A stretch of 64,000 nt of DNA, taken from Paulinella micropora. Its lineage: Eukaryota > Cercozoa > Imbricatea > Euglyphida > Paulinellidae. The stretch is taken from positions 71,001 through 135,000 of the forward strand of contig WBZZ01005670.1 of assembly GCA_019918135.1 (NCBI GenBank), read 5' to 3'. Of this stretch, positions 1 to 10,422 are shown piece after piece. The notes under the pieces were generated by a model. It ran no database searches and had not been told where the DNA came from. It saw nothing but the letters and a program-made list of their open reading frames with translations. The position numbers and the translations under genes were made by a program. How positions within the stretch are numbered: the first letter of the stretch is position 1; each line of letters starts with the position of its first letter.

Positions 1-1076
1 CAAACTAGAGGAGGCTAAATACAGATTAATGTTGAAGAATGGATTGTCAAATAGTAATGTTGAAAAAAAACTGACTATTAAAATTCTTGGTGAAGCACTA
101 AGGGAAAAACGTAAAAATGAAGGCCACGATGTTAAGGGATGGAACCAAAGGGCATCATGGATAATAGACAAAATTGTAGAACATAAAATAGATGTTGGAC
201 AAAATAAGGACGAAGTAAAAAAGAAACTCGCAGAATATTTGGGCTTACAAACGGGAACTGGATTAGAAGATTTGATTAATAAAGTGTTTTCCGTAAAAAA
301 CATTAAAAAGTACTTATCACGAAAAGAATGGGTTCATTCAATGAGAAAAAAAGATTATGTTAATGCTCTTATAAATAAATATGGAAATGAGCAACAGCCA
401 CAGCCACAGCAACCAGAGCCACAGCCTGAGCCACACCAACCACAGCCAGAGGAGCCACAGCCTGAGCCAGAGCAACCACAGCAACCAGAGCCACAGCCTG
501 AGCCACAGCAAGAGGAGCGCACCAACGAAGTTGGTGATGCGTCCTTTGGACAGCAACAGCCAGACGAACAAACTGGAGAGGGGCGGGGACTAATGACTTA
601 TGAAATAGACGACATAATGAAAAAAATATGGATGGTATCTCGGAGCGATAGCCAGTGATGAAATTTACAAACTAAATCCAGAAAAAAGAAAGCGATACGG
701 ATTTATTATGAATTTGGACAATCACAAACAAGCGGGGTCTCATTGGATTGCTATATGGGAAAGTCTGGATAAAGACAGGAGTGTTGAAGTGTATGACCCT
801 TTGGCACTTTACGAGCCGACGGAAGACTTTCAACAACAAATGAAAAGACTAATTGACCAAAGCCACCCCGATAGTTATTTATTAATGAAGGTTAATCAAG
901 TAAAACAACAATCAGACACATCAGACACGTGTGGTTGGCATAGTATGAGGTTTTTAATGGAGCGAGCAAAAGGTATTAAATTCAAATTTGGCAGTGGTTT
1001 CACAGACCTAAAAGAAGAAGAAGCGGAAAAATTAAAAGCACAGAATGGGTATGGTCATTTTGATACATACATATAA
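1..1076 (+). pseudogene. Adenain-like cysteine protease of the integrated virus, 5'-partial and frameshifted
   Basis: Two reading frames make one gene. The first frame is open from the left edge (an ATG at 29 is internal or a late start) to 658. It encodes a lysine-rich helical region, then a Gln/Pro/Glu repeat (about 395-515). The second frame, up to the stop at 1076, carries a C5/C48-type protease core: His in GSHWIAI (~738), Asp in VEVYDPL (~800) and nucleophile Cys in DTCGWHSMRF (~935). The frames join at the A-run 620-626. One base lost or gained there connects the first frame to a second-frame segment reading YLGAIASDEIY, which is the usual start of such proteases. In polinton-like viruses and virophages this enzyme matures the capsid. 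Homology of the N-terminal part is unknown. The A-run could also be an assembly error. Confidence 0.8.
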
Positions 1077-1083
1077 AAGATAT

Positions 1084-1095
1084 TTTCTAATATAT
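1084..1095 (+). promoter_or_regulatory. Candidate viral late promoter TTTCTAATATAT
   Basis: The 12-mer TTTCTAATATAT ends 43 bp before the ATG at 1139. The same 12-mer lies on the minus strand 46 bp before the major capsid ATG at 16327. Both downstream genes are structural. Shared sequence and shared spacing suggest a class (late) promoter; function is inferred. Confidence 0.5.
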
Positions 1096-1138
1096 AGATT
1101 TTTGAGGTTGTAGGTGGTTTCTATAAAAAGCACTTACG

Positions 1139-1436
1139 ATGGAGTATAAAGGCGGTCGTTCAAGTTCCATTTACTACATAAATAGTAAAAATAGAATAAC
1201 GGGAACAGACAGCGACTTTACACACGAAATCAATATGAAGGGGCTAGACAATCCCACACATTGTAAAATTCTTCATATTTATGTGCCGAAATCGTATTAC
1301 TCTGTGGCTTCACCATATAATACTTTTACACTCAGCGAAGACGGGTATGAGGCTTTAATTACGATACCTGAGGGAAACTACACAATGAACAACTTAAAAA
1401 ATAAGTTGTCTGAGATACTGACGGCAGACAGCCCGA
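1139..1436 (+). pseudogene. N-terminal half of a penton/minor-capsid-like virion protein, cut by inversion
   Basis: An ATG at 1139, 43 bp after the candidate promoter, opens about 99 sensible codons, including IYYINSKNRITGTDSDF and ILHIYVPKSYYSV. This start (INS.NRI.GT.S.F, then PKSYY) recurs, as I recall, in virion proteins of polinton-like viruses usually labelled penton or minor capsid. From about 1437 the sequence no longer fits: the frame runs into an unrelated basic tail and stops at 1453. The matching C-terminal half is on the other strand at 16444-16958. The gene was therefore split by the large inversion. Assignment to the penton is from family resemblance, not proof. Confidence 0.65.
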
Positions 1437-1694
1437 AACGAAAAAAGCATTGAATTTACCGAATATGTTAAGTGTAGCAAGTTGTGGGCTAGGTATTACG
1501 AACACTGAATTATTTGAGAATGGCAAAAATGAACTGGCTGAATTGTTGGAGACTGATGAAGAATTACGGATTGCTAAGCGAATTGAGAAGTCTGGAAAAG
1601 TAGTTATAATAGAAAACAACAAAAATTACAAGAGATAAACAAAAGAAAAAAATAACAAGCGAATACTTAGAAAAGATATTTAGTTTTACATATA
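1437..1694 (+). pseudogene. DNA polymerase B C-terminal fragment (left of transposon)
   Basis: Immediately after the inversion breakpoint a new reading begins (frame of 1437, ending 1506), which is what the minus-strand polB at 16959 lacks after its KVKG motif. Sense continues in a second frame (about 1450-1638, acidic/basic helical) and a third frame (about 1625-1694). At 1694 the transposon interrupts it. The third frame resumes exactly at 12602 if the transposon and one ATATA copy are removed. Two or more frameshifts show decay. Which internal part is true polymerase sequence is uncertain; the two ends are better supported than the middle. Confidence 0.55.
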
Positions 1695-2244
1695 AACAAA
1701 GGAATCGGCCAAGGTGGGGGGGTCACTTTTTCCTAAATTTGTAATGACAAAAACATATATTTTCACAACATTCAGGAAATCGATAGAAATCATTTACCTA
1801 ATTGAGCAATGTATTAAAATGATATTGAAACATGTTTTTATTGATCGGAAGTCAGTTGGACTTCACCTCCGGAGGTGTGTCGGAACCGGTCCAAAACCAT
1901 GTATTTTACATATTTTTCTATCATTTCGTACTGCCGGAACGGATTGCATTGATCTAAATGATTGGTCCTTGCTTTTACAATGCTTACTAATCGTTTTGCG
2001 CTTTTTTTCTATTTAATTTATCATTTCCCTTTCAACAGACTTGAGAAAAACTGACTGAAACAGGAGGGAAAGGGGGGGGGGGGTGACAGCAAGGACTGAC
2101 AAAGCTGTCCGATGACGAGCTTCACGGAATCCATGCTCACAAAGAAAGGAGAAGCTGTGCTGATGAATTCTAAGCTATTATTTATTATTATTATTGCTTT
2201 GCTTGCCTCCACACTTAGGAAAAACATGTGACATAGCGATGTGT

Positions 2245-2275
<31 letters not shown>

Positions 2276-2280
2276 GCGGG
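1695..2280 (+). repeat. Left terminal inverted repeat of the transposon
   Basis: Nearly the exact reverse complement of ~12020-12596, including the dinucleotide tract next to a homopolymer (GT-run plus G-run here, C-run plus CA-run on the right). Differences are a few bases and homopolymer lengths, so the copies are recent or kept alike. Open frames across the TIR are mirrored at both ends and are not convincing genes. Confidence 0.9.
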
Positions 2281-2550
2281 GGGGAAGGGATGGGGGCATG
2301 TCTGCACAAGGTTCCGCTCGATGGCGCCCAGCCTAATTTTGCCTGTTTCTTTTTACTTTCTCCAAATTGTCTAAAACAAAAAATGTTTTGAGATTTGAAT
2401 TCGATTCGACTTCTAGCCACAGAGCTATCGCCCTGCGCACCACGCAACACACATGTAAAACAGCTCAAGACAACTATGTCAAAGAATACATGCGCAAAAC
2501 ATTCCATACAACAAGCAAACACCTGCAATCAGGGCCAAAGAAGCAAACGG

Positions 2551-4277
2551 TCAGTGTCGCAGCGCCATCGACGCTAATGCAAACTCAAACCAATTCGATT
2601 GCGATGGCGAACTGACCGGCGTGCCGTCCGGGGACGTAAAGACGCGGGCGGGGGTCAAGTGTGCATACTTCGCCTTCACTCCTCTTCTTTCCTTCTTCCT
2701 ATTGCTCTTCCTGCTTCTCTTCTTCTTTTTATTTTTAGGCTTTCTGCTTTCATAATCGGACTGTGACTCACTGGAGCTGTCACTGTCGCGCTCACTATTG
2801 CTGTCAGACCCTGACTCACTGAAACTATCTTCCTCGTCGCTCGTGTCCTTCTTTCTATTTTCCTTCTTTTTCTTCTTCTCCTTTTTCTTCTTTTGCTTCT
2901 TTTCCTGCTTTTTCTTCTTTCTTTCAACTACGTCTTCCTTTTCCTTCTCTTTCTTCTCTACGATCATTTCGTTCCAACGCTTCTCTCTCTCGTCCATCAT
3001 CTTCGTTATTTCTTTCCTGTGGTCTTCCAGGGTCTTGGCGAGTGAATCCTGGTTGGGGACAGCGCCGTTCTGTTTGAAAACAGCAAAAAACTAACAGTCT
3101 CTCCTTAAGAAACCTTACTTGAACAATGTGTATATGGGGGGGGGGGGCTCTGAAATTATTGATGCATAATGGATATGATATGAGTGCAAAGAATGGAAGA
3201 GGGACTTGGGGTTAGGTTAATGCAAGGAAAGAAAGAGACAACAACAGACAAAGACCGCCGGAGGGGACTGGCAGGGCGTTTGTTTTGCCGGGCCTACAAG
3301 AACAGAACAAAATCCATGTCGCCAAAACAGACGACCCATAGTAATACAGGTGGGCTTGGGGCCAGGGGTCTTCTTCTTGGGAGGCTTGGGCGTCGTCGGT
3401 TGCTCCTCCTCCTCCTCCTCCTGCTCCTGCTCTGACTCTTCTGTATGCAAACATTCCAAAAGTTTACAGCATGCTAGAGAACTCAAGACAAGGAAGGCAG
3501 TGATGAAGCACAAGAGACATGACATATTACCGAGCTTTGTCTTCTTGGAGGGCTTCTCGCCGCCTGGCGTAGGTAGCGGGGTCTTTCTCTTGCCCTTCCC
3601 CTGCCTGTCCGCCTGGGCCAGCAGCAGCTGCTTTGACTTCCACTTGCGCAGTATTGGAGGTTCAGTCGGGTTCCCGACGTAAGGGAGAAAAAGCTGCTTC
3701 GTAGCCGTATCAAAATCCAGGGTCGACTTCGGTAGACGGCGGGAGTTCTTAAGATTGAAGTAATAAAAATTAAGAAACTGAAGCTCCAGCGCATTAGCCT
3801 TACCGTCTCCGGTGGTATCCACCTCTCTCACAGCCAAGATGTGGCGTTGGGAACCTCATACACATACACACAATTGCATCGTCAGACGAAGATAGAATCA
3901 CCAAAGGACCAAGCAAACGAATGATAGTTCAAGATACCTCGCTTTACTAACGAGGGGGGCTTCTTGCGCCAGTCGGGTGGGAAGGTGATGGCAATCCTGC
4001 ACAAAAACCTCATTGAAAAACGCAACAAGCAACTGAAGTTCTACCCAGGAGCGGAGCGCGAAATCTCTCCCTCCGAAGTCTCGATTTGGGTGGAAGCCTT
4101 GAGATGGAAGTTGGAATACTTCGTCAACTCCACGTTCAGCAGCACTGCGCTCTCCCGCACCTTCCCGTCATCCGTAAAGTGCCGGAATAACAAGCTGTTA
4201 TAGATATGTATATGTATATGTAATATAATATAATATAATATAATATAAAGAGAAAGAGAGAGAGAAAGAGAAAGAGA

Positions 4278-4310
<33 letters not shown>

Positions 4311-5318
4311 TCTCAGAGAGAGAGAGAGACAGAGAGAAGGAAAGAGATGTCATTGTATATGTATACATCTGTATGTCTATGTATGTATGAGAGATGACCA
4401 GTCCTCCCATGGTTTTCCAGACAAGAACTGGAAGGTGTTTTTCGTCGCCCAAATCCGAACCTTCCCAGCCGGCACTGGGGGCAAGTTGTCTGTCTCTGCC
4501 TTCGTTGCCGTCGTGGTGGTTGTAGTCGTTGTTGTTGTTGCTGTTGCCGTGGTCGTTGTTGTTGTCGTCGTGGTCGTGGTTGTGGTCGTTGTTGTTGCTG
4601 TCGTCGTGGTCGTTGTTGTTGTTGTCGCTGTTGTCGTCGTCGTCGTGGTCGTTGCTGTTGTTGTTGTCGTCGTCGTGGTCGTGGTCGTTGTTGTCGTTGT
4701 CGTTGTCGTCGTCGTGGTCGTTGTTGTTGTTGTTGTCGTTGCTGTTGTTGCTGTCGTTGTTGTTGTTGCTGTCGTTGTTGTTGTTGTTGCTGTCGTTGTT
4801 GTTGTCGTCGTCGTTGCTGTCGTTGTTGTTGTTGCTGCTGCCTTCTTTTTGACTTCACCTTTCTTCTTCCCTTCTTTCTTCTTGTCCTTCTTCTTGTCTG
4901 CCTTCTTTTTCTTTGTGGGGGTTGGGGGGTTTTGATTTGCGGGGTCCTGTGGTTTCAAGAAGGAGGTCGGCCGTCTGTCTCGCTTGGGAGCAGTGGCCCC
5001 CGTGAGACCGTCCTTCCAGGGCGTGGGGGAAGTCTTGTTGAGTAGCCCTTTGGGATTCCAGGTGTAGACATGCCCTGGCGCTAATTCGTCCAAGTCCTGC
5101 TTACCCAGCTCGTACTTTTTGCGCACTTCGTCTGAAATGACGACAGTTGCAAAGGGTTTGATGGACGCATCGTCGGTAGCACCGTTGATGGTGAGAAACA
5201 GCTCCCCACGACGGTTCTTGCGAATCGTCTGCAGCGTTACAGCAACGTTGCTAGTTGCTGCTTGCTTACTTTTTTGGGGCATCAGAACGCTCGGGGGCTC
5301 GAACACACGAGGTTGCAA
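2551..5318 (-). CDS. Unrecognised multi-exon Thr/Lys-rich protein of the transposon
   Basis: Exons chain with matching phase: 5318-4399, 4194-4045, 3996-3938, 3854-3531, 3440-3348. A last exon starts near 3075 and ends at the stop at 2551. Its link to exon 5 is not resolved, because joining at 3348 breaks the frame. Introns start GT and end AG; one is 48 nt. Exon 1 begins with a compact segment (ending about 4960), then PTPTKKKK-type basic sequence and a long ACN-codon threonine tract (~4507-4850). Exons 2-4 hold an ordinary globular-looking region. The tail is Lys-rich with Ser/Asp/Glu repeats. No known domain recognised. It runs opposite to the transposase gene, so it may be a second transposon protein or a captured cargo gene. 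Confidence 0.55.
4200..4345. repeat. AT and GA microsatellites inside an intron
   Basis: Runs of TATATG/TAATA and then GAGA repeats fill the intron between exons 1 and 2 of the minus-strand gene. No coding sense. Confidence 0.8.
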
Positions 5319-5997
5319 CCGCTAGGATGCACCTGTTCAAGTGCAAGACAGTTCAAAAGTGAACAGAGCTGGGGTTGTTTGAAAGTGCAAGGGAGGGAAC
5401 CGTTGAAGTGGCATGTTTCCCGCGCCGCCAGCCTGGCCAGTGCAGTTTTCTGGGTCGGCCGATACAAAAACGCAAGCAACACCCATACTTTCTGCAGGTA
5501 TCCCAGCCAAGCGAAAGCGAGATATGAGCTGCAAATATATATCCGTGTCTTTCCACATCGTGACTAGAGCCGGAATGCAAATGGAAGCTTTTTTGCCCGA
5601 TGTTTTGTGACGAAAATAATGCAGAAAATTTTCCCATTAACGACCTCATACGTACTGCAAAATGATTAGAACATGGGTCCTGGATAAGCACTTCATGTTT
5701 GCAGTGAGTTAGTTCATGCATCCGACTTATAATCTTCAAATTTTTTGGAAATTCCTGCCGAGGCACTCGGTTTCTGTGACGTTCTCCCTCCTGGGCTTAT
5801 AGCAGTTGGTCGGACATGATTTTCAAATTTTTTGGCAGAGGTTTCTTTGCGTGCAGTCTAATATAGACTGTGGAAATGTGATTCCGGCTCAAGTTGCGTG
5901 TGGGAAAGAGCCGGAAAGCTATTCTTAGCTCCGTGGATAGCTTTCTTCTTGTGAACAACATGCATGAATTTTTCGTGTATGGTTTCTGCACTCAAAA
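5319..5997. other. Transposon intergenic stretch
   Basis: Between the minus-strand gene and the tandem repeats. Contains diverged fragments of the 173-bp repeat that follows (phrases around GCATGAATTTTTC and GCCGGAA recur). Short open frames here look like noise. It could hold the 5' region of the minus-strand gene. Confidence 0.5.
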
Positions 5998-6320
5998 TTT
6001 TCCGCAGTAATTTCAACAAAGCAAGCTATCTCTAGAGCGCGCAGTATGTTTCCGGGTCTTTCCATTGCCTGACTTGAGTCGGAAACATATTTCCTCGCTC
6101 TATCTTTTGCTTCTTGTCAAGCAGTGGATGCATGAATTTTTCAAACATTTCCACCATTTTTTTTCAAAACTTTCCGCAATCATTTCACCAAAGCAAAGCT
6201 ATCTCTAGAGCGCGCAGTATGTTTCCGGGTCTTTCCATCCCCTGACTTGAGCCGGAAACATATTTCCACGCTCTATCTTTTGCTTCTTGTCAAGCAGTGG
6301 ATGCATGAATTTCTCGCCTC
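5998..6320. repeat. Two copies of a 173-bp tandem repeat
   Basis: Copy 1 starts at 5998 and copy 2 at 6171, each beginning TTTCCGCA and including CTCTAGAGCGCGCAGTATG and GCAGTGGATGCATGAATTT. Followed by a CT microsatellite at about 6320-6500. Confidence 0.85.
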
Positions 6321-6432
6321 TCTCGCTCTCTCCCCCCCACCCCCCCCCCCCTTTCTCTCTCTCTCTCTCATTCCTCTCTCTCTCTCTCTCTGAGACTCTC
6401 TCTCTCTCTCTCTCTCTCTCTCCTCCCTCTCC

Positions 6433-6473
<41 letters not shown>

Positions 6474-6526
6474 TTTTCTCGCCTCTCTCTCTCTCTCATT
6501 CCAAAGTGTTATATTTATGTGTACGT

Positions 6527-7145
6527 ACCATATTCATATTGCGCTTATGCCATCATACCCAAACGCCGTCATTTTTTTTTAAGCACGCGCGAAACATCAG
6601 AAAATGCTGTTTTTTTTCTAATGCATATTTTCCTATGCAACAGCACTTAGAAAAATTCGTAATATGTACATGTACATGATTACTTATTCATATTGCGCTT
6701 ATGCCATCATACCCAAACGCCGTCATTTTTTTTTTAAGCACGCGCGAAACATCAGAAAATGCTGTTTTTTTTCTAATGCATATTTTCCTATGCAACAGCA
6801 CTTAGAAAAATTCGTAATGTGTACATGTACATGATTACTTATTCATATTGCGCTTATGCCATCATACCCAAACGCCGTCATTTTTTTTTTTAAGCACGCG
6901 CGAAACATCAGAAAATGCTGTTTTTTTTCTAATGCATATTTTCCTATGCAACAGCACTTAGAAAAATTCGTAATATGTATATGTACATGATTACTTATTC
7001 ATATTGCGCTTATGCCATCATACCCAAACGCCGTCATTTTTTTTTTAAGCACGCGCGAAACATCAGAAAATGCTGTTTTTTTTCTAATGCATATTTTCCT
7101 ATGCAGCAGCACTTAGAAGAATTCGTAATCTGTACATGTACATGA
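6527..7145. repeat. Four tandem copies of a ~155-bp repeat upstream of the transposase gene
   Basis: The phrase TATTGCGCTTATGCC starts at 6537, 6691, 6846 and 7002, giving periods of 154, 155 and 156, with the difference explained by T-run length. Each unit ends near TGTACATGTACATGAT, which contains a palindrome. The array ends 40 bp before the transposase-gene ATG at 7185, so it could be its promoter or a set of subterminal protein-binding sites. Confidence 0.9.
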
Positions 7146-7184
7146 TGTACTACTAGGGTAGCTACAGCATCAACCCGCCGCGAG

Positions 7185-8352
7185 ATGTTGCGCGCAGGCA
7201 AGGCTCCCGTCTACGTGGGGCCTACGGAGGATGGATATGGACTGTTCTGTGATGTTCACGAGCTACCTGCCACTTATTCGTTGGGACTGTTACATCCAGG
7301 TGGAAGGCTAGTGGGAACTGCCAACAATGCGCATACGCAGCATTTCACTATGCGGACGAGCCGTGGGCTGCAGGCAGGCATGCACCCGATTGACAACATC
7401 AGCACATCGGCTAGAAACGCAATGCACCTTATCAATAGCGCAGCGCGTGGCTTTCAAAGCCAACCGGCCGCGGCCGAGGACGTTCGATTCAACGCTAGGG
7501 TGAGCAAGGGTAATGCGTTTGTGACGCTCTCACGTGCGGTGGGCAGAGACGCAGAGATTTTGTTGAACTACACCCCCAATCCTCATTTGACATTCACGAC
7601 CAGCCCCAAAATGGCGTATCCTGAATGGATGCAAAAGGTAGCCTCCAGAAGGGAAAGAATACCTGTATGGTCACTAGAAACTGAGGAAGGTTGCATTTAT
7701 TTTATTGTGCCTGAGGAGGAGCATCCTATACCTCTGAGATCTGTATCCTTGGCACAGAATGAGAAGCAGGCTCTACTGGCTTCGGTAGCTGACGGGTTGG
7801 ACTTACCATCGCTGTCCCGATCGTTGTCATTGCGTCTCGATCAGAAGGAGAAGCTCTTGGACTCTGTCTTGGCGCCTTCGGACATACCATCGCTGTCCCG
7901 ATCGTTGTCATTGCGTCTCGATCAGAAGGAGAAGCTCTTGGACTCTGTCTTGGCGCCTTCGAAGACACTGAAGAGGGAAGATTCTGACATTACAGTTATT
8001 GCTCGAACATCATCCGTGCAGTTAAAGACGGAGGATTCTGACTTTACCTACATGGCGCGACAATCGAGCTCAACGGACACTGTCGATCCTGCATACCTTC
8101 TCAGAGACGTAGGGCTGCCTCCACCTCTAGAGGACGCGGTTGTTCCTTCTCCCCTTTTACCACAAGAAAACGAATCCGATTCGACTGTGTTTCCTCCTGA
8201 GGAGGACGCAACTGAGACTGCCGTGCCTGCCCCGGAAGATGAGTCGACTGAGGTTGTGTCTGAACAATCTGATCGGTTCGCATTCTTGTCGCACACAGGA
8301 CGATGAGCCTCCTGCATTAATCGATGAAGAGTTCACACCCACAGGAATCCCG
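7185..8352 (+). CDS. Composite transposase gene, N-terminal exons: SET-like domain
   Basis: Exon 7185-8252, a 46-nt intron, exon 8299-8352, then an intron to 8410. Residues 1-140 look like a SET methyltransferase fold: a DGYGLF start, then NAMHLINSA (cf. RFINHS), then FVTLSRAVGRDAEILLNYT (cf. the A.RDI..GEEL..YG end). The central asparagine region is only partly conserved, so lysine methyltransferase activity is uncertain. After it come an exact 78-bp tandem duplication (about 7805-7960) and two LK.EDSD segments that fit a SUMO-acceptor pattern. Exons keep frame into the next part, so this is probably one protein with the DDE domain. An upstream first exon cannot be excluded. Confidence 0.6.
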
Positions 8353-8410
8353 GTATGATTGTATCTTTGTATCCACTGATTGCAGCTTATCCATGGTGTG
8401 TCTTTCCCAG

Positions 8411-10340
8411 GAGTGGATGACTGAGGAGCAAGCGGCCGATATGGAGGCAGAGGCGCGGGTCCTGGGTACCGGGGAGGAATACGAAACACCTGACGGAGAG
8501 ACTGCGCGCGATTGGAACATGGAGGATCTGCACTCTTCAAACGAACCGCTGTTTCAGCTTATGGTGCTGAATATACCGAGGATGAAGCGGAAACGCCGAC
8601 AGCCAACACGTCCTTATAATAGGATAACGCGACCGGTTGGCGCCATCAGGCAGCAGCGACCCAAAGCGTTCGGCAAGCAGCTTGGCATGACGTATGCGGA
8701 GCTGGACCATCATGTCAAGTCATTCTGCTGCGCAAAGTGGAAGTGTTACTCCTTTTTGAACACGCTCGACGTAATGGATGCTCGTGCTAAGATTTGTTGT
8801 ATTTCATTGAGCGAGCTTTACACATGGGTTGTTGGTCAGCTTGAGGCATTCCAGACCAACAAGGGAACCTTTCAATACTTGTATCAAACTGAGGAGGTAT
8901 GCAGAACCGCGTGGCAGCGGATCCATGGGGTCGGGGATGCGATTGTTAAGAGGGCCCACAGAATGCTCGCTTCTGGTACGAAGGTGTTTGCGAAGTCGTC
9001 CACGCCCTATCCTGAGGTCTCGGACATTATCTGCGTGTTACTCTGCGAGAAGTTTGGAGAATCGCCAGAGATCTGTAGCGACGGGCTCTGGAAATTGCAG
9101 ACCATGGCAGCGGACGCTGGAGTGCAAGAATACGTCATTGGGCACTGGAAAGAAGCTTGCGAGAGGCTTGGTGCATCCCCCGAGTGGACAGGAATCGGCC
9201 TCCTGATCGGAAGACCATCGACATATGTTGGCGACAGGATTACAAGCACGTCAAATTCATCCGAGGTACCATCGCGTTTCAATTTGCTAACGAGCGAGAA
9301 AAGACAGTCGGCTTCTTGACAATGTTGGTCTAGATGGGGACTTTGCTAAAGACGAGATCTGCACAGAACTAGCTGCGGAACATGCAAGGGGCTTCAAGTC
9401 CGAGGCGGAGGCCCAGGACTGGCGTCGCCGTAGTCGGCTGCATCATAAACTGCAACGATCCAACAGGATCTCGATCATGGGAAGAAAGAAAAGTGCACCC
9501 AATGATCCTCATTCATTGATCCTATCAGCAGACATGAAGCCACCGGTCAAGGTCCCGTCCTGCCGCCGTCTTTCCAAGGACTTCAAGAAGAAGTTTGTTC
9601 TGCGCCTCTGTGTGGGTATGGCGACTTGTTACACCACAGACACTCATTTCATTGTTTCGTATCTGGAGGGAGCCATTGCCAAAGGGGTCAACGCTAACAT
9701 TACGATGCTGGCAGCCCTTGTTCACTGGGCTACATGGAATCCCGCAACCATGGCTTCGTGGAAGCTGTTTTTCGAATGGGACGGTGGCAGTGAGAACACA
9801 GCCTGGCCGTTGCTTGGGTACTGCTGCAAGATAGTGGACGAAGGCGTCAAAGGTTGGATCGAAACCCACCGCAATCTCAAAGGGCATGGACACGACGGCG
9901 ACGATCAAGACTTTCGTGTCATGGATATGGGATGGAAAAGTAGCTTTTTCACCACCAACCTAGCCCAGGCACTCCTGAAGCTTCTGTTGGCGTTCAAGAG
10001 CAAGAGGGAACGCTACGTGCTGCTGGTTCTGACCTGCTGCTATGACTGGCAAAAGTATTTCGCCCCTTGTATGAACAAGTTCTTCAAGCAGTACTCGAAG
10101 CCGTTGGCCTGGCGTATTCGCAAGAGGGGCCCGAACGAGCTGCCTACGGCGGAAGTCAAGACGTGGGTAATACTATCCATCAACCTGCTTACCTACCTAC
10201 CTATCGATCAATGTATTTACCTATTTGCCCGGCTAAAAATATATTGCTTATTTACATGCAGGGCGATGTCCAGCCGGAGTGGCATGGCGAGGGCGACGAC
10301 GTCCAGGGCGCTCCGCTCAGCATCTACGTGAGGCGTCCCG
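8411..10340 (+). CDS. Composite transposase gene, central exons: DDE-type catalytic domain
   Basis: The exon starting at 8411 continues the SET-like frame (GIP joined to EWMTEEQ). It runs to about 9280; one frame change or small intron lies at about 9280-9310. The open frame from there to 10166 has an RNase H-like transposase layout: Asp at 9531 (LILSADMKPP), Asp at 9780 (FEWDGGSEN) and an acidic cluster at 9894-9905 (GHGHDGDDQDF). The order D, D-GSEN and GH.H-D matches DDE-like proteins widespread in algae and protists (DUF7869-like by recall). Exon 10262-10340 follows an intron from 10167. The domain would cut and join the element at its TIRs. Confidence 0.7.
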
Positions 10341-10422
10341 GTATGAAATCATTGCTTCACTGTTATGTGTTGCCTGGATTTTCCATGATGTGCTATACGT
10401 TTCTGTGGTATATTGCTTGCAG

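Noticed and set aside
1714-2016. Open frame in the TIR, mirrored at 12274-12612
   Set aside because: Its duplication reflects the inverted repeat itself; codon pattern is not protein-like.
3800-3840. EF-hand-like loop (DTTGDGKANALE) in the minus-strand transposon gene
   Set aside because: Single loop with no paired hand, and Ala at the usual hydrophobic position 8.
4387-4935. Valine- or leucine-rich open frames on the plus strand
   Set aside because: Frame shadows of the minus-strand threonine-codon repeat.
6527-7145. CRISPR-like array
   Set aside because: Units are whole tandem repeats without unique spacers, in eukaryotic DNA.
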